Below, piece after piece: positions 46,027 through 54,955 of a stretch of 64,000 nucleotides of DNA. Source of the DNA: Streptomyces sp. MA5143a (GTDB taxonomy: Bacteria > Actinomycetota > Actinomycetes > Streptomycetales > Streptomycetaceae). The position numbers and the translations under genes are program-made. The stretch is taken from the NCBI RefSeq assembly GCF_900290235.1, contig NZ_OLMK01000034.1, positions 62,001-126,000 of the forward strand. Direction: 5' to 3'. Position 1 is the stretch's first letter, and every line of letters starts with the position of its first letter. The notes under the pieces were generated by a model. It was not told where the DNA came from. It did no database searches and saw only the letters and a list, made by a program, of their open reading frames with translations.

Positions 46027-47072
46027 GACGGCTCCTTCGGCAACGGGGTTCCCTCGACGGGCGGGTGCGGCGGCGTCGTCGTCCGGGGCGTGGGCACCGG
46101 GACGTCCGGGGCGAGCAGACCTTCCGCGCGCAGCTCGTCCCAGAGGGCGGCCGGCAGGGGGGCGGTCAGCTGATCCACGGTGTCGCGCACCTCGGCGGTG
46201 GAGCGGGCGCCGGTGAGGACGCTGGCGACCGCCGGGTGGCCGAGCGGGAAGCGGAGGGCGGCGGCGCGCAGGGGCACGCCGTGGCGTTCGGTGACCGCCT
46301 TGAGGCGGCGGGCCCGGTCGAGGACGGGCTCCGGCGCGGGCGCGTAGTCGTAGGTGGCGCCGGGAGCGGGGTCGGTGAGGAGGCCCGAATTGAGGACGCC
46401 GCCGATGAGGACGCTTCTGCCGCGGACGGCGGCCTCGGGGAGCAGTTCGGTGAGGCCCTCCTGTTCGAGGAGGGTGTAGCGGCCGGCGAGGAGGACCACG
46501 TCGATGTCGGTCTCGCGCAGGAAACGGGCGGGGAGCGCGGACTGGTTCATGCCGACGCCGATCGCGCCGACGGTTCCTTCGCCGCGGAGGCGTTCCAGTG
46601 CCGGGTACGCCTCGTCGAGGGCCTGCTCGGCGTGGTTGTCGGGGTCGTGCAGGAGGACGATGTCCACCCGGTCCAGGCCCAGACGGTCCAGGCTGGCTTC
46701 GAGGGAGCGGCGGACGCCGTCGGCGCTGAAGTCCCAGACGCGGCGCAGGGTCGCGGGGACGGCGAAGCCGTTGGCCAGGTCGTCGCCGTCCCCGTCGCCT
46801 TCGGCGGGCACGAGCAGGCGGCCGACCTTCGTGGAGACGGTGTAGGTGTCGCGGGGGCGGTCGCGCAGGGCCTCGCCGAGGCGGCGTTCGGACAGGCCGA
46901 GGCCGTAGTGGGGTGCCGTGTCGAAGGTGCGGATCCCGGCGTCCCAGGCGGCGTCGATCGCGGCGGCGGCCTCCTCGTCGGTCACCGGGCGGTAGAGGTT
47001 GCCGATGCCGGCGGCACCGTAGGACAGTTCGGTGACCTCGACATCGGTGCGGCCGAGGGTCCTGGTCCTCAT
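46023..47072 (-). CDS. Aldo/keto reductase-type L-fucose (D-threo-aldose) dehydrogenase
   Basis: 349 residues. The AKR barrel shows the catalytic tetrad region RTFDTAPHYGLGLSERRLG (Asp and Tyr), VSTKVGRLL (Lys) and IVLLHDPDNH (His). The DTAPHYGxGxSE pattern with a long loop before WDFSADGVRRSLEASL is characteristic of D-threo-aldose 1-dehydrogenase, the AKR L-fucose dehydrogenase. It oxidises the sugar at C1 to the lactone with NAD(P). ATGA overlap with the SDR stop. A Pro/Thr-rich tail of 25 residues is additional. Confidence 0.9.
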   Translation of the reverse strand: MRTRTLGRTDVEVTELSYGAAGIGNLYRPVTDEEAAAAIDAAWDAGIRTFDTAPHYGLGLSERRLGEALRDRPRDTYTVSTKVGRLLVPAEGDGDGDDLANGFAVPATLRRVWDFSADGVRRSLEASLDRLGLDRVDIVLLHDPDNHAEQALDEAYPALERLRGEGTVGAIGVGMNQSALPARFLRETDIDVVLLAGRYTLLEQEGLTELLPEAAVRGRSVLIGGVLNSGLLTDPAPGATYDYAPAPEPVLDRARRLKAVTERHGVPLRAAALRFPLGHPAVASVLTGARSTAEVRDTVDQLTAPLPAALWDELRAEGLLAPDVPVPTPRTTTPPHPPVEGTPLPKEPS

Positions 47073-47824
47073 GAGGCCGCCGGTCGGACCCGGAGGCCCT
47101 GCATGCCGCCGTCGACGGCGAGGGAGGTGCCGGTGACGGAGGCCGCGGCGGGGCTCGCCAGATAGGCGATGGCGGCGGCGACCTCGTCGGGGGCGACGAG
47201 GCGTCCCATGGGCTGGCGGGCGTTGAGGGCGGCGCGCTCGGCGTCGGGGTCGTCGGCCGCGTCGAGGAGCCGGCCGACCCACGGGGTGTCGGCGGTGCCG
47301 GGGTTGACGCAGTTGACGCGGATGCCCTCGCGGACGTGGTCGGCGGCCATGGCGAGGGTCAGGGAGAGGACGGCGCCCTTGCTGGCGCAGTACAGGGCGC
47401 GCTGCGGCAGCCCGGCGGTCGCGCCGATGGAGCAGGTGTTCACGATGGCCGCGTGGTCGGAGTTCCGCAGGTGCGGCAGGGCGGCGCGGCTGGTGCGCAC
47501 GATGCCGAGGACGTTGACGTCGAGGACCTGGTGCCACTGTTCGTCGGGGTTGTCCTCGACGGTGCCGATGGCGCCGACGCCGGCGTTGTTGACGAGGATG
47601 TCCAGACCGCCGAGGTGTGCGACGGCGTCGCCCACGGCGGCCCGTACGGAGGCGTCGTCCGTGACGTCCGCCTTGACGGCCAGCAGCGGCGGCGGGACGT
47701 CGGAGGGGTTCAGGTCGAACACGGCGACCCCGGCCCCCCGCGCGGCCAGCAGCCGGGCGGTGGCCAGTCCGATCCCGGACGCGCCACCCGTGACGATCGC
47801 GCGCAGCCCTGTCAGATCCGTCAT
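47069..47824 (-). CDS. SDR dehydrogenase (2-keto-3-deoxy-L-fuconate 4-dehydrogenase-like)
   Basis: 251 residues with the short-chain dehydrogenase pattern: TGGASGIG (cofactor, residues 13-20), NNAGVG (about 87), catalytic Ser in NTCSIGATAG, YCASK (Tyr and Lys near 150) and VNPGTADTPW. It would oxidise 2-keto-3-deoxy-L-fuconate to the 2,4-diketo acid used by the next-encoded hydrolase. The ATG has GGAGGAAG upstream and overlaps the dehydratase stop (ATGA). Confidence 0.92.
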   Translation of the reverse strand: MTDLTGLRAIVTGGASGIGLATARLLAARGAGVAVFDLNPSDVPPPLLAVKADVTDDASVRAAVGDAVAHLGGLDILVNNAGVGAIGTVEDNPDEQWHQVLDVNVLGIVRTSRAALPHLRNSDHAAIVNTCSIGATAGLPQRALYCASKGAVLSLTLAMAADHVREGIRVNCVNPGTADTPWVGRLLDAADDPDAERAALNARQPMGRLVAPDEVAAAIAYLASPAAASVTGTSLAVDGGMQGLRVRPAAS

Positions 47825-49158
47825 GCGACTTCCTCCCGTCCAGCGAGGTCGGCGGCCCAGAACGTGCCGTCGGGGTAACGGTATTGGGCGAGCGACCCGG
47901 GGTGCATGGTGGCGGAGAAACCGGGGGTGCGTGGTGCGAGGTAGTGGCCCTCGTGCAGCACGACCGGGTCGGTGAAGTGCTCGTGGAGGTGGTCGACGTA
48001 CTCGATGACCCGGTCGTCGGTGGTGCCGGAGAGGGCCAGGTAGTCGAACATCGACAGGTGCTGGACCAGTTCGCACAGGCCGACCCCGCCGGCGTGCGGG
48101 CAGACCGGTACGCCGAACTTCGCGGCGAGCAGCAGGATGGCGAGGTTCTCGTTGACGCCGCCGACGCGGGCGGCGTCGATCTGGAGGACGTCGATGGCGC
48201 CCGCCTGGAGGAGCTGCTTGAACACGATGCGGTTCTGGACGTGTTCGCCGGTGGCGACCTTCACGGGGGTGACGCCCTCGCGGACGGCGGCGTGGCCGAG
48301 GATGTCGTCGGGGCTGGTGGGCTCCTCGATCCAGTACGGGTCGAACTCGGCGAGGGCGCGGGTCCATTCGACGGCCTCGCCGATGTTCCAGCGCTGGTTG
48401 GCGTCGATGGCGATGCGGACCCCGGATCCGACGGCGGCACGTGCGGTGCGCATCCGGCGGACGTCGTCGGCGAGGTCTGCTCCGACCTTGAGCTTGATCT
48501 GGGTGAAGCCGTCGGCGACGGCCTGCACGGCGAGCCGGGTGAGCTTCTCGTCGGAGTAGCCGAGCCAGCCCGGTGAGGTGGTGTAGCCGGGGTAGCCGCG
48601 CTCCAGCAGTGCCGCCTCGCGCTCGGCGAGCCCGGTCCTGCCCTCGCGGAGCATACGGAGGGCGTCCTCGGGGGTGAGGGCGTCGGCGATGTAGCGGAAG
48701 TCGATCTGGGAGACCAGCCACTCGGGGTCGGCGTGGGCGAGCAGCCGCCACAGCGGCTGGCCCTGCCGCTTGGCGGCCAGGTCCCACACGGCGTTGACGA
48801 CGGCGCCGATCGCCATGTGCATCACGCCCTTCTCGGGGCCGAGCCAGCGCAGCTGGCTGTCGCCGATCAGGTCGCGGTTGAGGGAGCCGGGGTCGGCGCA
48901 CAGCGCGTCCACCGAGCGGCCGAGGAGGTGGGGGCGGAGGGCGCCGATGGCGGCGACCTGGACGTCGTTGCCGCGGCCGATGGTGAAGGTGAAGCCGTGG
49001 CCTTCGAGCCCGTCGCCGGCGTCGGTGCGCAGCACGACGTAGGCGGCGGAGTAGTCGGGATCCGGGTTCATGGCGTCGGACCCGTCCAGCTCCCGTGAGG
49101 TGGGGAACCGGATGTCGTAGGTGTCGACCGCGGTGATCCGGGCGGGGGTTGCAGTCAA
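47821..49158 (-). CDS. L-fuconate dehydratase (enolase superfamily)
   Basis: 445 residues from a TTG with GAAAGG eight bases upstream. A GTG at 49173 that overlaps the previous stop is the alternative. The enolase-superfamily barrel carries FTQIKLKVGAD (Lys-x-Lys), IAIDANQRWN (Asp), YWIEEPTSPDDILGHAA (Glu), VATGEHVQNR (Glu) and QIDAARVGGVNE. The ANQRW and EEPTSPDD segments are those of FucD. It removes water from L-fuconate to give 2-keto-3-deoxy-L-fuconate; Mg2+ is required. Rhamnonate is possible but fits the motifs less well. Confidence 0.93.
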   Translation of the reverse strand: MTATPARITAVDTYDIRFPTSRELDGSDAMNPDPDYSAAYVVLRTDAGDGLEGHGFTFTIGRGNDVQVAAIGALRPHLLGRSVDALCADPGSLNRDLIGDSQLRWLGPEKGVMHMAIGAVVNAVWDLAAKRQGQPLWRLLAHADPEWLVSQIDFRYIADALTPEDALRMLREGRTGLAEREAALLERGYPGYTTSPGWLGYSDEKLTRLAVQAVADGFTQIKLKVGADLADDVRRMRTARAAVGSGVRIAIDANQRWNIGEAVEWTRALAEFDPYWIEEPTSPDDILGHAAVREGVTPVKVATGEHVQNRIVFKQLLQAGAIDVLQIDAARVGGVNENLAILLLAAKFGVPVCPHAGGVGLCELVQHLSMFDYLALSGTTDDRVIEYVDHLHEHFTDPVVLHEGHYLAPRTPGFSATMHPGSLAQYRYPDGTFWAADLAGREEVA

Positions 49159-49169
49159 GGGAGTGCCTT

Positions 49170-50021
49170 TCACGCTTGGCCGAAGGTCTGGCGCTGGCCT
49201 CCGAGCCCGTCGATCTCGAGCTCGACGGTGTCGCCGGCGCGGAGATAGGGGGTGCCGGGCAGGCCGAGGGCCACGCCCGCGGGCGTCCCGGTGTTGATCA
49301 CGTCGCCCGGCTCCAGGACCATGTACCGGCTGAGGTACGCCACGATCTGGTGGACCGGGAAGATCATGTCGCGGGTGTGGCCGTGCTGGCGCTTGACGCC
49401 GTTGACGCTCAGCCGCAGCTCCAGGTCCTGCGGGTCGTCGACCTCGTCGGCGGTGACCAGCCAGGGCCCCAGCGGGTTGAAGGTCTCGCAGGACTTGCCG
49501 AGGTCCCACTGGGGCGAGTACTCGAGCTGGAACTCGCGTTCGGAGACGTCGTGGCTGACCGCGTAGCCCGCGATCACCCCGGCCGCCTCGTCGGGGCCCT
49601 CCAGGTAGCGGGCGCGGCGGCCGATCACGACGGCGAGCTCGACCTCCCAGTCGGTCTTCACCGAGCCGCGCGGGACCAGCACCTCGTCGTGGGGGCCGAC
49701 GACGGTGCCAGGGTCCTTCATGAAGACGACGGGGCGTTCGGGGATCGCGGCCCCGGTCTCGGCGGCGTGGTCGCGGTAGTTGAGTCCCACGCAGACGATC
49801 TTGCCGGGGCGGGCGACGGGGGCGCCGATCCGCAGGCCGCCGGGGTCGAGCTCGGGCAGTCCGCCCGCTTCGAGGGCGGCGCGGACCCGCTCGATGCCGC
49901 CGGAGCCGAGGAAGGCGCCGTCGATGTCAGCGGTCACGGCGGACAGGTCCAGCAGCCGGCCGTCAGCGGCGCGGACCGCGGGGCGCTCCTCGCCGGGGGC
50001 GCCGACGCGTAGCAGTTTCAC
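49170..50021 (-). CDS. FAH-family hydrolase (2,4-diketo-3-deoxy-L-fuconate hydrolase-like)
   Basis: 283 residues. The fumarylacetoacetate-hydrolase fold shows VGLNYRDHAAE (near 77), metal ligands in DWEVELAVVIG and the YAVSHDVSEREFQLE loop. INTGTPAGVALG lies near 245. The enzyme would split the 2,4-diketo acid into pyruvate and lactate, ending a non-phosphorylating 6-deoxysugar route. First gene of the catabolic operon, divergent from the ABC importer. A simple sequence with repeated AGGAGATC lies just upstream. Confidence 0.92.
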   Translation of the reverse strand: MKLLRVGAPGEERPAVRAADGRLLDLSAVTADIDGAFLGSGGIERVRAALEAGGLPELDPGGLRIGAPVARPGKIVCVGLNYRDHAAETGAAIPERPVVFMKDPGTVVGPHDEVLVPRGSVKTDWEVELAVVIGRRARYLEGPDEAAGVIAGYAVSHDVSEREFQLEYSPQWDLGKSCETFNPLGPWLVTADEVDDPQDLELRLSVNGVKRQHGHTRDMIFPVHQIVAYLSRYMVLEPGDVINTGTPAGVALGLPGTPYLRAGDTVELEIDGLGGQRQTFGQA

Positions 50022-50040
50022 TGAGCAGTTCCCTTGCCAT

Positions 50041-50071
50041 AGGAGATCAGGAGATCAGGAGATCAGGAGTC
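50041..50071. repeat. Tandem 8-bp AGGAGATC repeat
   Basis: Three exact AGGAGATC units and one partial unit (AGGAGTC) lie just upstream of the hydrolase start, in the untranslated leader. Confidence 0.85.
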
Positions 50072-50297
50072 ATCGGAGGAATGGCGCACCGTGACTGTAG
50101 AGGTCGAACGGCGGACTGACAACGCATTCCTCGGATGTATTTGCCGGATGCGGCCACTCCCCGCAGGTCAAAGGTCCTTCATGGGCGAAATAGTCCTGTG
50201 GTCACCGAGAGAGGGTCGTCGGACCGCCGACGGAAATCACTGCGAACTACCTCTTGTCAGTGCCCGCAATGCCGTCGTAACGTCCTCGTCGTCCGAG

Positions 50298-50312
50298 ATA
50301 CATCGGAGGAAT
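50298..50312. promoter_or_regulatory. Candidate regulator site, inverted partner of 50126-50140
   Basis: ATACATCGGAGGAAT is, with one mismatch, the reverse complement of 50126-50140. The same 12-base core CATCGGAGGAAT occurs again at 50071-50082. The copies bracket the space where both promoters must lie. Confidence 0.45.
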
Positions 50313-50477
50313 CGTTCCGCGGGTTCCCACGGATTCCCACGGCGTCATGTCTGCTCAAACTCCGTTGCTCGCACACCGGTTGACCCTCGCCCCTCCCCTC
50401 CCCTCCCCGCCCCTCCCATCGGTCCGCGCATGCCCTCAGGGGGCTTCCCCCATCCTGGCTAAGGAGAGAACCCGGCC

Positions 50478-51530
50478 ATGAAGTTCGCTCGCACCCGCTC
50501 CACCGCCGTAGCGGCCTGTGCCGTCGCTGCCCTCGGTCTGCTCACCGCGTGCAACCGCGACAGCTCCTCCACCTCGGCGGGCTCGGGCGGTGACAAGCCC
50601 GCCATCGGCATCGACCTGCCGCGGTCCGACTCGGACTTCTGGAACTCCTACGCGGACTACATGAAGAAGGACATCAAGACCGAGGGCGTCAACGCGCTGC
50701 CGCTCAGCAACTCGCAGAACGACGTCACCAAGCTCGTCGCCAACGTGCAGGTCTTCCAGAACACCGGCGCCAAGGCCGTCGTCATGGCCCCCCAGGACAC
50801 CGGCGCCATCGCCTCCACCCTCGACACCCTCGCGTCGAAGAAGATCCCCGTGGTCAGCGTCGACACCCGGCCCGACAAGGGCGACGTCTACATGGTGGTC
50901 CGCGCCGACAACCGCGCGTACGGCACCAAGGCGTGCGAGTTCCTCGGCGAGCAACTCGGCGGCAAGGGCAAGGTCGCCGAACTCCAGGGCGCGCTGGACT
51001 CCATCAACGGCCGCGACCGCTCCGAGGCCTTCGCCGCCTGCATGAAGGAGAAGTTCCCCAAGATCAAGGTCTTCGAGCTGCCCACCGACTGGAAGGGCGA
51101 CGTGGCCTCCGCCAAGCTGCAGAGCCTGCTCGCGCAGCATCCCGACCTGAACGGCATCTACATGCAGGCCGGCGGTGTGTTCCTCCAGCCCACGCTGGCC
51201 CTGCTGGAGCAGAAGGGGCTGCTGAAGCCGGCCGGCCAGAAGGGCCACATCTCGATCATCTCCAACGACGGCATACCGCAGGAGTTCGACGCCATCCGCA
51301 AGGGCCAGATCGACGCCACCGTCTCCCAGCCCGCCGACCTCTACGCCAAGTACGCGCTGTACTACGCCAAGGCGGCCGCCGAGGGCAAGACCTTCGAGCC
51401 GGGCCCGACCGACCACGACTCCACCATCATCAAGATCCCGGGCGGGCTGGAGGACCAGCTGCCCGCCCCGCTGGTGACCAAGGACAACGTGGACGACAAG
51501 ACCCTCTGGGGCAACACCGTCGGCTCGTGA
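50478..51530 (+). CDS. Sugar ABC transporter solute-binding lipoprotein (RbsB-like)
   Basis: 350 residues with AAGGAGAG upstream. Signal peptide and lipobox LLTAC (Cys25) anchor it outside the membrane. The two-lobed periplasmic-binding fold of the RbsB type is seen in DFWNSYADYMKKDI, KAVVMAPQDTGAIAST, ELQGALDSINGRDRSEAF and IISNDGIPQEFDAI. It captures a monosaccharide, here most likely L-fucose or a related 6-deoxyhexose given the divergent catabolic operon. It is the first gene of a four-gene transport and regulator unit. Confidence 0.94.
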   Translation: MKFARTRSTAVAACAVAALGLLTACNRDSSSTSAGSGGDKPAIGIDLPRSDSDFWNSYADYMKKDIKTEGVNALPLSNSQNDVTKLVANVQVFQNTGAKAVVMAPQDTGAIASTLDTLASKKIPVVSVDTRPDKGDVYMVVRADNRAYGTKACEFLGEQLGGKGKVAELQGALDSINGRDRSEAFAACMKEKFPKIKVFELPTDWKGDVASAKLQSLLAQHPDLNGIYMQAGGVFLQPTLALLEQKGLLKPAGQKGHISIISNDGIPQEFDAIRKGQIDATVSQPADLYAKYALYYAKAAAEGKTFEPGPTDHDSTIIKIPGGLEDQLPAPLVTKDNVDDKTLWGNTVGS

Positions 51531-51582
51531 CCGGCCCGACCGGAGACCCCTCGTACGCACCCGACGAAGGACGGTACTGACC

Positions 51583-53211
51583 ATGGCGGACACCGCGACC
51601 GCCCCGGCGAACGGCGGCGGGCCCGCGGCCGGCCGGAACCCCGCTCCGGTGGCCGAGGCCACCGGGATCACCAAGAGGTTCGGCGCGACCGTCGCCCTGC
51701 GTGACGCCCGTATCACCGTCGCCGCGGGCGAGTCGCACGCACTCGTCGGCCGCAACGGCGCCGGCAAGTCGACGCTCGTGTCCATCCTGACCGGCCTCCA
51801 GCACGCCGACACGGGCACCCTGCGCTTCTCCGGCGCACCGGCGCCCGCCGTCGGCGACATCGACGCCTGGCGCTCACGGGTCGCCTGCGTCTACCAGAAG
51901 TCGACGATCATCCCGGACCTGACCGTCGCCGAGAACCTCTTCCTGAACCGGCAGAGCGCCGGGCCGCTGCAGCCGATCCGCTGGAAGCAGCTGCGGCGGC
52001 GGGCGGAGGAACTGCTCGGCGAGTACGGCGTGGACGTCGACGCCGCCGCGCGAGCGAAGGACCTCACGGTCGAACAGCGGCAGTTCGTGGAGATCGCCCG
52101 GGCCCTGTCGTTCGGGGCGCGCTTCATCATCCTCGACGAGCCGACCGCGAAGCTCGACGCCCGCGGCATCAACCGGCTGTTCGACAAACTCCGCGACCTC
52201 CAGCGGCAGGGCGTGGCGTTCCTGTACATCTCGCACCACCTCCAGGAGGTGTACGACCTGTGCGCCACGGTCACCGTCTACCGCGACGCGGCGCACATCC
52301 TGACCGCGCCCGTCGCGGAACTCGGCCACCGGGCGCTCGTGGAGGCGATGACCGGGGAGTCCACCACGACCGCCGCGGAGACCGTGGAGAACCGGGGCCC
52401 GGTCGCGTCCGACTCCGCCGAACTCCTGGTCGTGCGCGGGCTCACCCTGCCCGGCGCCTGCCGGGACCTGTCGCTGACCGTGCGGGCCGGTGAGGTCGTC
52501 GGCCTGGCCGGCGCCACGGCCAGCGGCAACGTACGGGTCGGCGAGGCCATAGCCGGCCTGCACCCCGCCGAGGAGGGCACCGTCTCGGTCGGCGGCCGGC
52601 GCGTCCGCACCGGAGACGTCCCCTCGGCGCTCGCCGTGGGCGTCGGCCTGGTCCCCGAGGACCGGCATCTGCAGGGCCTGGTGAACGACCGCAGCGTGGC
52701 GGAGAACGCGACGCTCACCGTCACCGACCAGCTCGGCCCGTACGGCACCGTGCTGCCGGCCCGTACCCGGGTCTTCGCGCAGCGCATGATCCGGGCCCTC
52801 GACATCAAGACGCCGGGGGCGGCGACCCCGGTCTCCGCCCTCTCCGGAGGCAACCAGCAGAAGGTCGTCGTGGCCCGCGCGCTGGCCACCGACCCCAGGG
52901 TGCTGGTGGCGATCCGGCCCACCAACGGCGTGGACGTCAAGTCCAAGGAGTTCCTGCTGCGCCGGATCCGCGAGGTCGCGGACGGCGGGAAGGCCGCGCT
53001 GATCGTCTCCGACGAGCTGGACGACCTCCGGGTGTGCGACCGGGTCGTCGTCATGTTCCACGGCCGTACGGTCGCCGAGTTCGACCGCGGCTGGACGGAC
53101 GAGCAGGTGGTCGCCGCCATGGAGGGCGTGGCCGGCCGGACCGGAACGTCCGACGAGAACGGGACCGACCGCACCGCAGCATCCGACACCACCGAAGATC
53201 ACGGAAGGTAG
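51583..53211 (+). CDS. Sugar ABC transporter tandem ATPase (RbsA/MglA-like)
   Basis: 542 residues containing two ABC domains. Domain 1 (about 25-260) has an intact Walker A GRNGAGKST and Walker B FIILDEPTAKLD, but signature LTVEQRQ in place of LSVGxxQ. Domain 2 (about 285-510) has a degraded Walker A (GATASGNVRVGEA) and Walker B (VLVAIRPTNGVDV), with intact LSGGNQQK. Only the composite of domain 1 Walker with domain 2 signature is thus complete, as often seen in this subfamily. It energises uptake through the permease next to it. The C-terminus has a Thr/Asp-rich tail. Confidence 0.93.
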   Translation: MADTATAPANGGGPAAGRNPAPVAEATGITKRFGATVALRDARITVAAGESHALVGRNGAGKSTLVSILTGLQHADTGTLRFSGAPAPAVGDIDAWRSRVACVYQKSTIIPDLTVAENLFLNRQSAGPLQPIRWKQLRRRAEELLGEYGVDVDAAARAKDLTVEQRQFVEIARALSFGARFIILDEPTAKLDARGINRLFDKLRDLQRQGVAFLYISHHLQEVYDLCATVTVYRDAAHILTAPVAELGHRALVEAMTGESTTTAAETVENRGPVASDSAELLVVRGLTLPGACRDLSLTVRAGEVVGLAGATASGNVRVGEAIAGLHPAEEGTVSVGGRRVRTGDVPSALAVGVGLVPEDRHLQGLVNDRSVAENATLTVTDQLGPYGTVLPARTRVFAQRMIRALDIKTPGAATPVSALSGGNQQKVVVARALATDPRVLVAIRPTNGVDVKSKEFLLRRIREVADGGKAALIVSDELDDLRVCDRVVVMFHGRTVAEFDRGWTDEQVVAAMEGVAGRTGTSDENGTDRTAASDTTEDHGR

Positions 53212-53213
53212 CC

Positions 53214-54254
53214 ATGTCCGCCACCACTGATGTCACCGACCCCGCAGCGGGCGTGGCACGGGAGACCGCGGGCGGCAAGCGCCGCGGGCTCGACCTCGGT
53301 CGCTTCCGTGAGCTGTCCCTGGTCCCCGCCATCCTCGTGCTGGGCCTGATCGGCTTCATCGTCTCCCCGGCCTTCCTGACCGCCGACAACCTGATCGGTG
53401 TGGCCCAGCAGTCCACCGAGCTGAGCCTGCTGGTCCTGGCCACCGCCCTGATCCTCATCGCCGGACGGATGGACCTGTCGCTGGAGTCCACCATCGGCGT
53501 GGCCCCGGTGATCGCCGTCTGGCTGGTCCTGCCGACCAGCGGCGCCCGGTTCACGGGGCTCGGGCTGCTCCCGGAGTGGACGGCCGTCCCGCTCTGTCTG
53601 CTGGTGGGCGTGGTGATCGGGGCCGTCAACGGCTTCCTGATCCTGAAGCTCCGCCTCAACGGGTTCATCGTCACCCTCGGCATGCTGACGATGCTGCGGG
53701 GCCTCCAGGTCGCCCTCTCCGAGGGCCAGTCCATCGTCGAGCTCCCCTCCTCGTTCACTTATCTGGGCAAGGCGTCGTGGCTGGGCGTACCGGCCGCGAT
53801 CTGGATCTGCGTGGTGCTGTTCGCGGCGGGCGGCAGCGCGCTGGCCTGGCTGCGGCACGGCCGGGCGCTGTACGCGATCGGCGGCAACGCGGAGGCCGCG
53901 CGCACCGCCGGCATCAGGGTCGACCGGATCGTGTGGATGGTGCTGGTCCTCGGCAGTGTGCTGGCCGCGTTCGCCGGCATCCTCTACAGCGGGCACTACG
54001 GGTCGATCTCGGCCACCCAGGGCAGCGGCTGGATCTTCCAGGTGTTCGCCGCGACCGTCATCGGCGGGGTGAGCCTGAACGGCGGCAAGGGCTCCGTGTT
54101 CGGCGCGCTCACGGGTGTGCTGACGCTGCAACTCGTCGTCAACGTGATGACGTTGGCGGGTGTGCCGCCGCTGTGGAACCAGTTCCTCAACGGAGCGATC
54201 ATCATCGTCGCGCTGATCATCTCCCGCTTCGCCTCGGGCGAGAAGCAGGAGTAG
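53214..54254 (+). CDS. Sugar ABC transporter permease (RbsC-like)
   Basis: 346 residues from an ATG two bases after the ATPase stop (GGAAGG upstream). Eight to ten membrane helices; family motifs are LILIAGRMDLSLESTIGVAP (the usual GGIDLSVG loop is GRMDLSLE), NGFIVTLGMLTMLRG, YAIGGNAEAARTAGI and AATVIGGVSLNGGKGSVFGAL. The EAARTAGI segment is the coupling loop that meets the ATPase. It forms the channel for the sugar bound by the lipoprotein encoded first in this operon. Confidence 0.95.
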   Translation: MSATTDVTDPAAGVARETAGGKRRGLDLGRFRELSLVPAILVLGLIGFIVSPAFLTADNLIGVAQQSTELSLLVLATALILIAGRMDLSLESTIGVAPVIAVWLVLPTSGARFTGLGLLPEWTAVPLCLLVGVVIGAVNGFLILKLRLNGFIVTLGMLTMLRGLQVALSEGQSIVELPSSFTYLGKASWLGVPAAIWICVVLFAAGGSALAWLRHGRALYAIGGNAEAARTAGIRVDRIVWMVLVLGSVLAAFAGILYSGHYGSISATQGSGWIFQVFAATVIGGVSLNGGKGSVFGALTGVLTLQLVVNVMTLAGVPPLWNQFLNGAIIIVALIISRFASGEKQE

Positions 54255-54256
54255 CC

Positions 54257-54955
54257 GTGGCTCTGACGGACGAGGCGATGGACAAGATCAAGGCGATGAT
54301 CGTCGCCGGTGAGCTCGCGCCGGGCTCCCGGCTCCCCAAGGAGGAGGTCCTCGCCGGCCAGCTCGGTCTGTCCCGCAGTTCACTGCGGGAGGCGGTGCGG
54401 GCGCTGACCGCCATGCGGATCCTGGTCACCCGGCAGGGCGACGGCACCTACGTCTCCAGCCTGGAGCCCCATCTGCTGCTGGAGTCGCTCTCCTTCGCCT
54501 CGGACGTCTCCCAGGGGCAGACGGCCCTGCAACTGCTCCAGGTACGGCGGCTGCTGGAACCGCAGGCGACGGGGCTGGCCGCCGCGTTGCTCACCGCCGA
54601 CGACCTCCGGGAGCTGGGGTCCGTCCTGGAGCGGTCCCGGGCCGCGGCGACGGTGGAGGAGTTCGTCGCCCACGACATCCTGTTCCATCTGCGGATCGTC
54701 GAGGCGGTCGGCAACCCGGTGCTGTCCATGCTGCTGCGGGTGCTGTCCACCCGCACCCAGCGGGCCCGTATCGTCCGGGGCACCCGCACCGAGCGTGCCG
54801 TGGAGCACGCCCACCGGGAGCACGACGAGATCCTCCGCGCCCTACGGACCCGTGACGCCCAGCTGGCGGTCTCCGCGGCCACGGTGCACGTGGCCGCGGT
54901 CGAGCAGTGGCTGGCCGCCGGGCTCGTCGACGATCCCCTCTGCGCGGAGGACTGA
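54257..54955 (+). CDS. GntR/FadR-family transcriptional regulator of the fucose locus
   Basis: 232 residues from a GTG two bases after the permease stop, with GCAGGAG upstream. An N-terminal winged helix (LPKEEVLAGQLGLSRSSLREAVRALTAMRILVTRQGDGTYV) is written here in two motifs of one domain. The FCD domain follows, with metal-binding histidines in FVAHDILFHLRIVEAVGNP, AHREHDEIL and AATVHVAAVE. It is co-transcribed with the importer and probably represses both divergent operons until a pathway intermediate binds. Candidate sites are the repeated CATCGGAGGAAT motifs. Confidence 0.92.
   Translation: MALTDEAMDKIKAMIVAGELAPGSRLPKEEVLAGQLGLSRSSLREAVRALTAMRILVTRQGDGTYVSSLEPHLLLESLSFASDVSQGQTALQLLQVRRLLEPQATGLAAALLTADDLRELGSVLERSRAAATVEEFVAHDILFHLRIVEAVGNPVLSMLLRVLSTRTQRARIVRGTRTERAVEHAHREHDEILRALRTRDAQLAVSAATVHVAAVEQWLAAGLVDDPLCAED

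Larger units (their letters stand above)
50022..50477. other. Divergent control region of the fucose catabolic and transport operons
   Basis: No gene is seen. It contains a tandem repeat next to the hydrolase start and three copies of a CATCGGAGGAAT-type motif (50071-50082, inverted at 50126-50140, 50298-50312). These are candidate sites for the FadR-type regulator encoded with the transporter. A C-rich run follows at 50393-50420. Confidence 0.6.
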
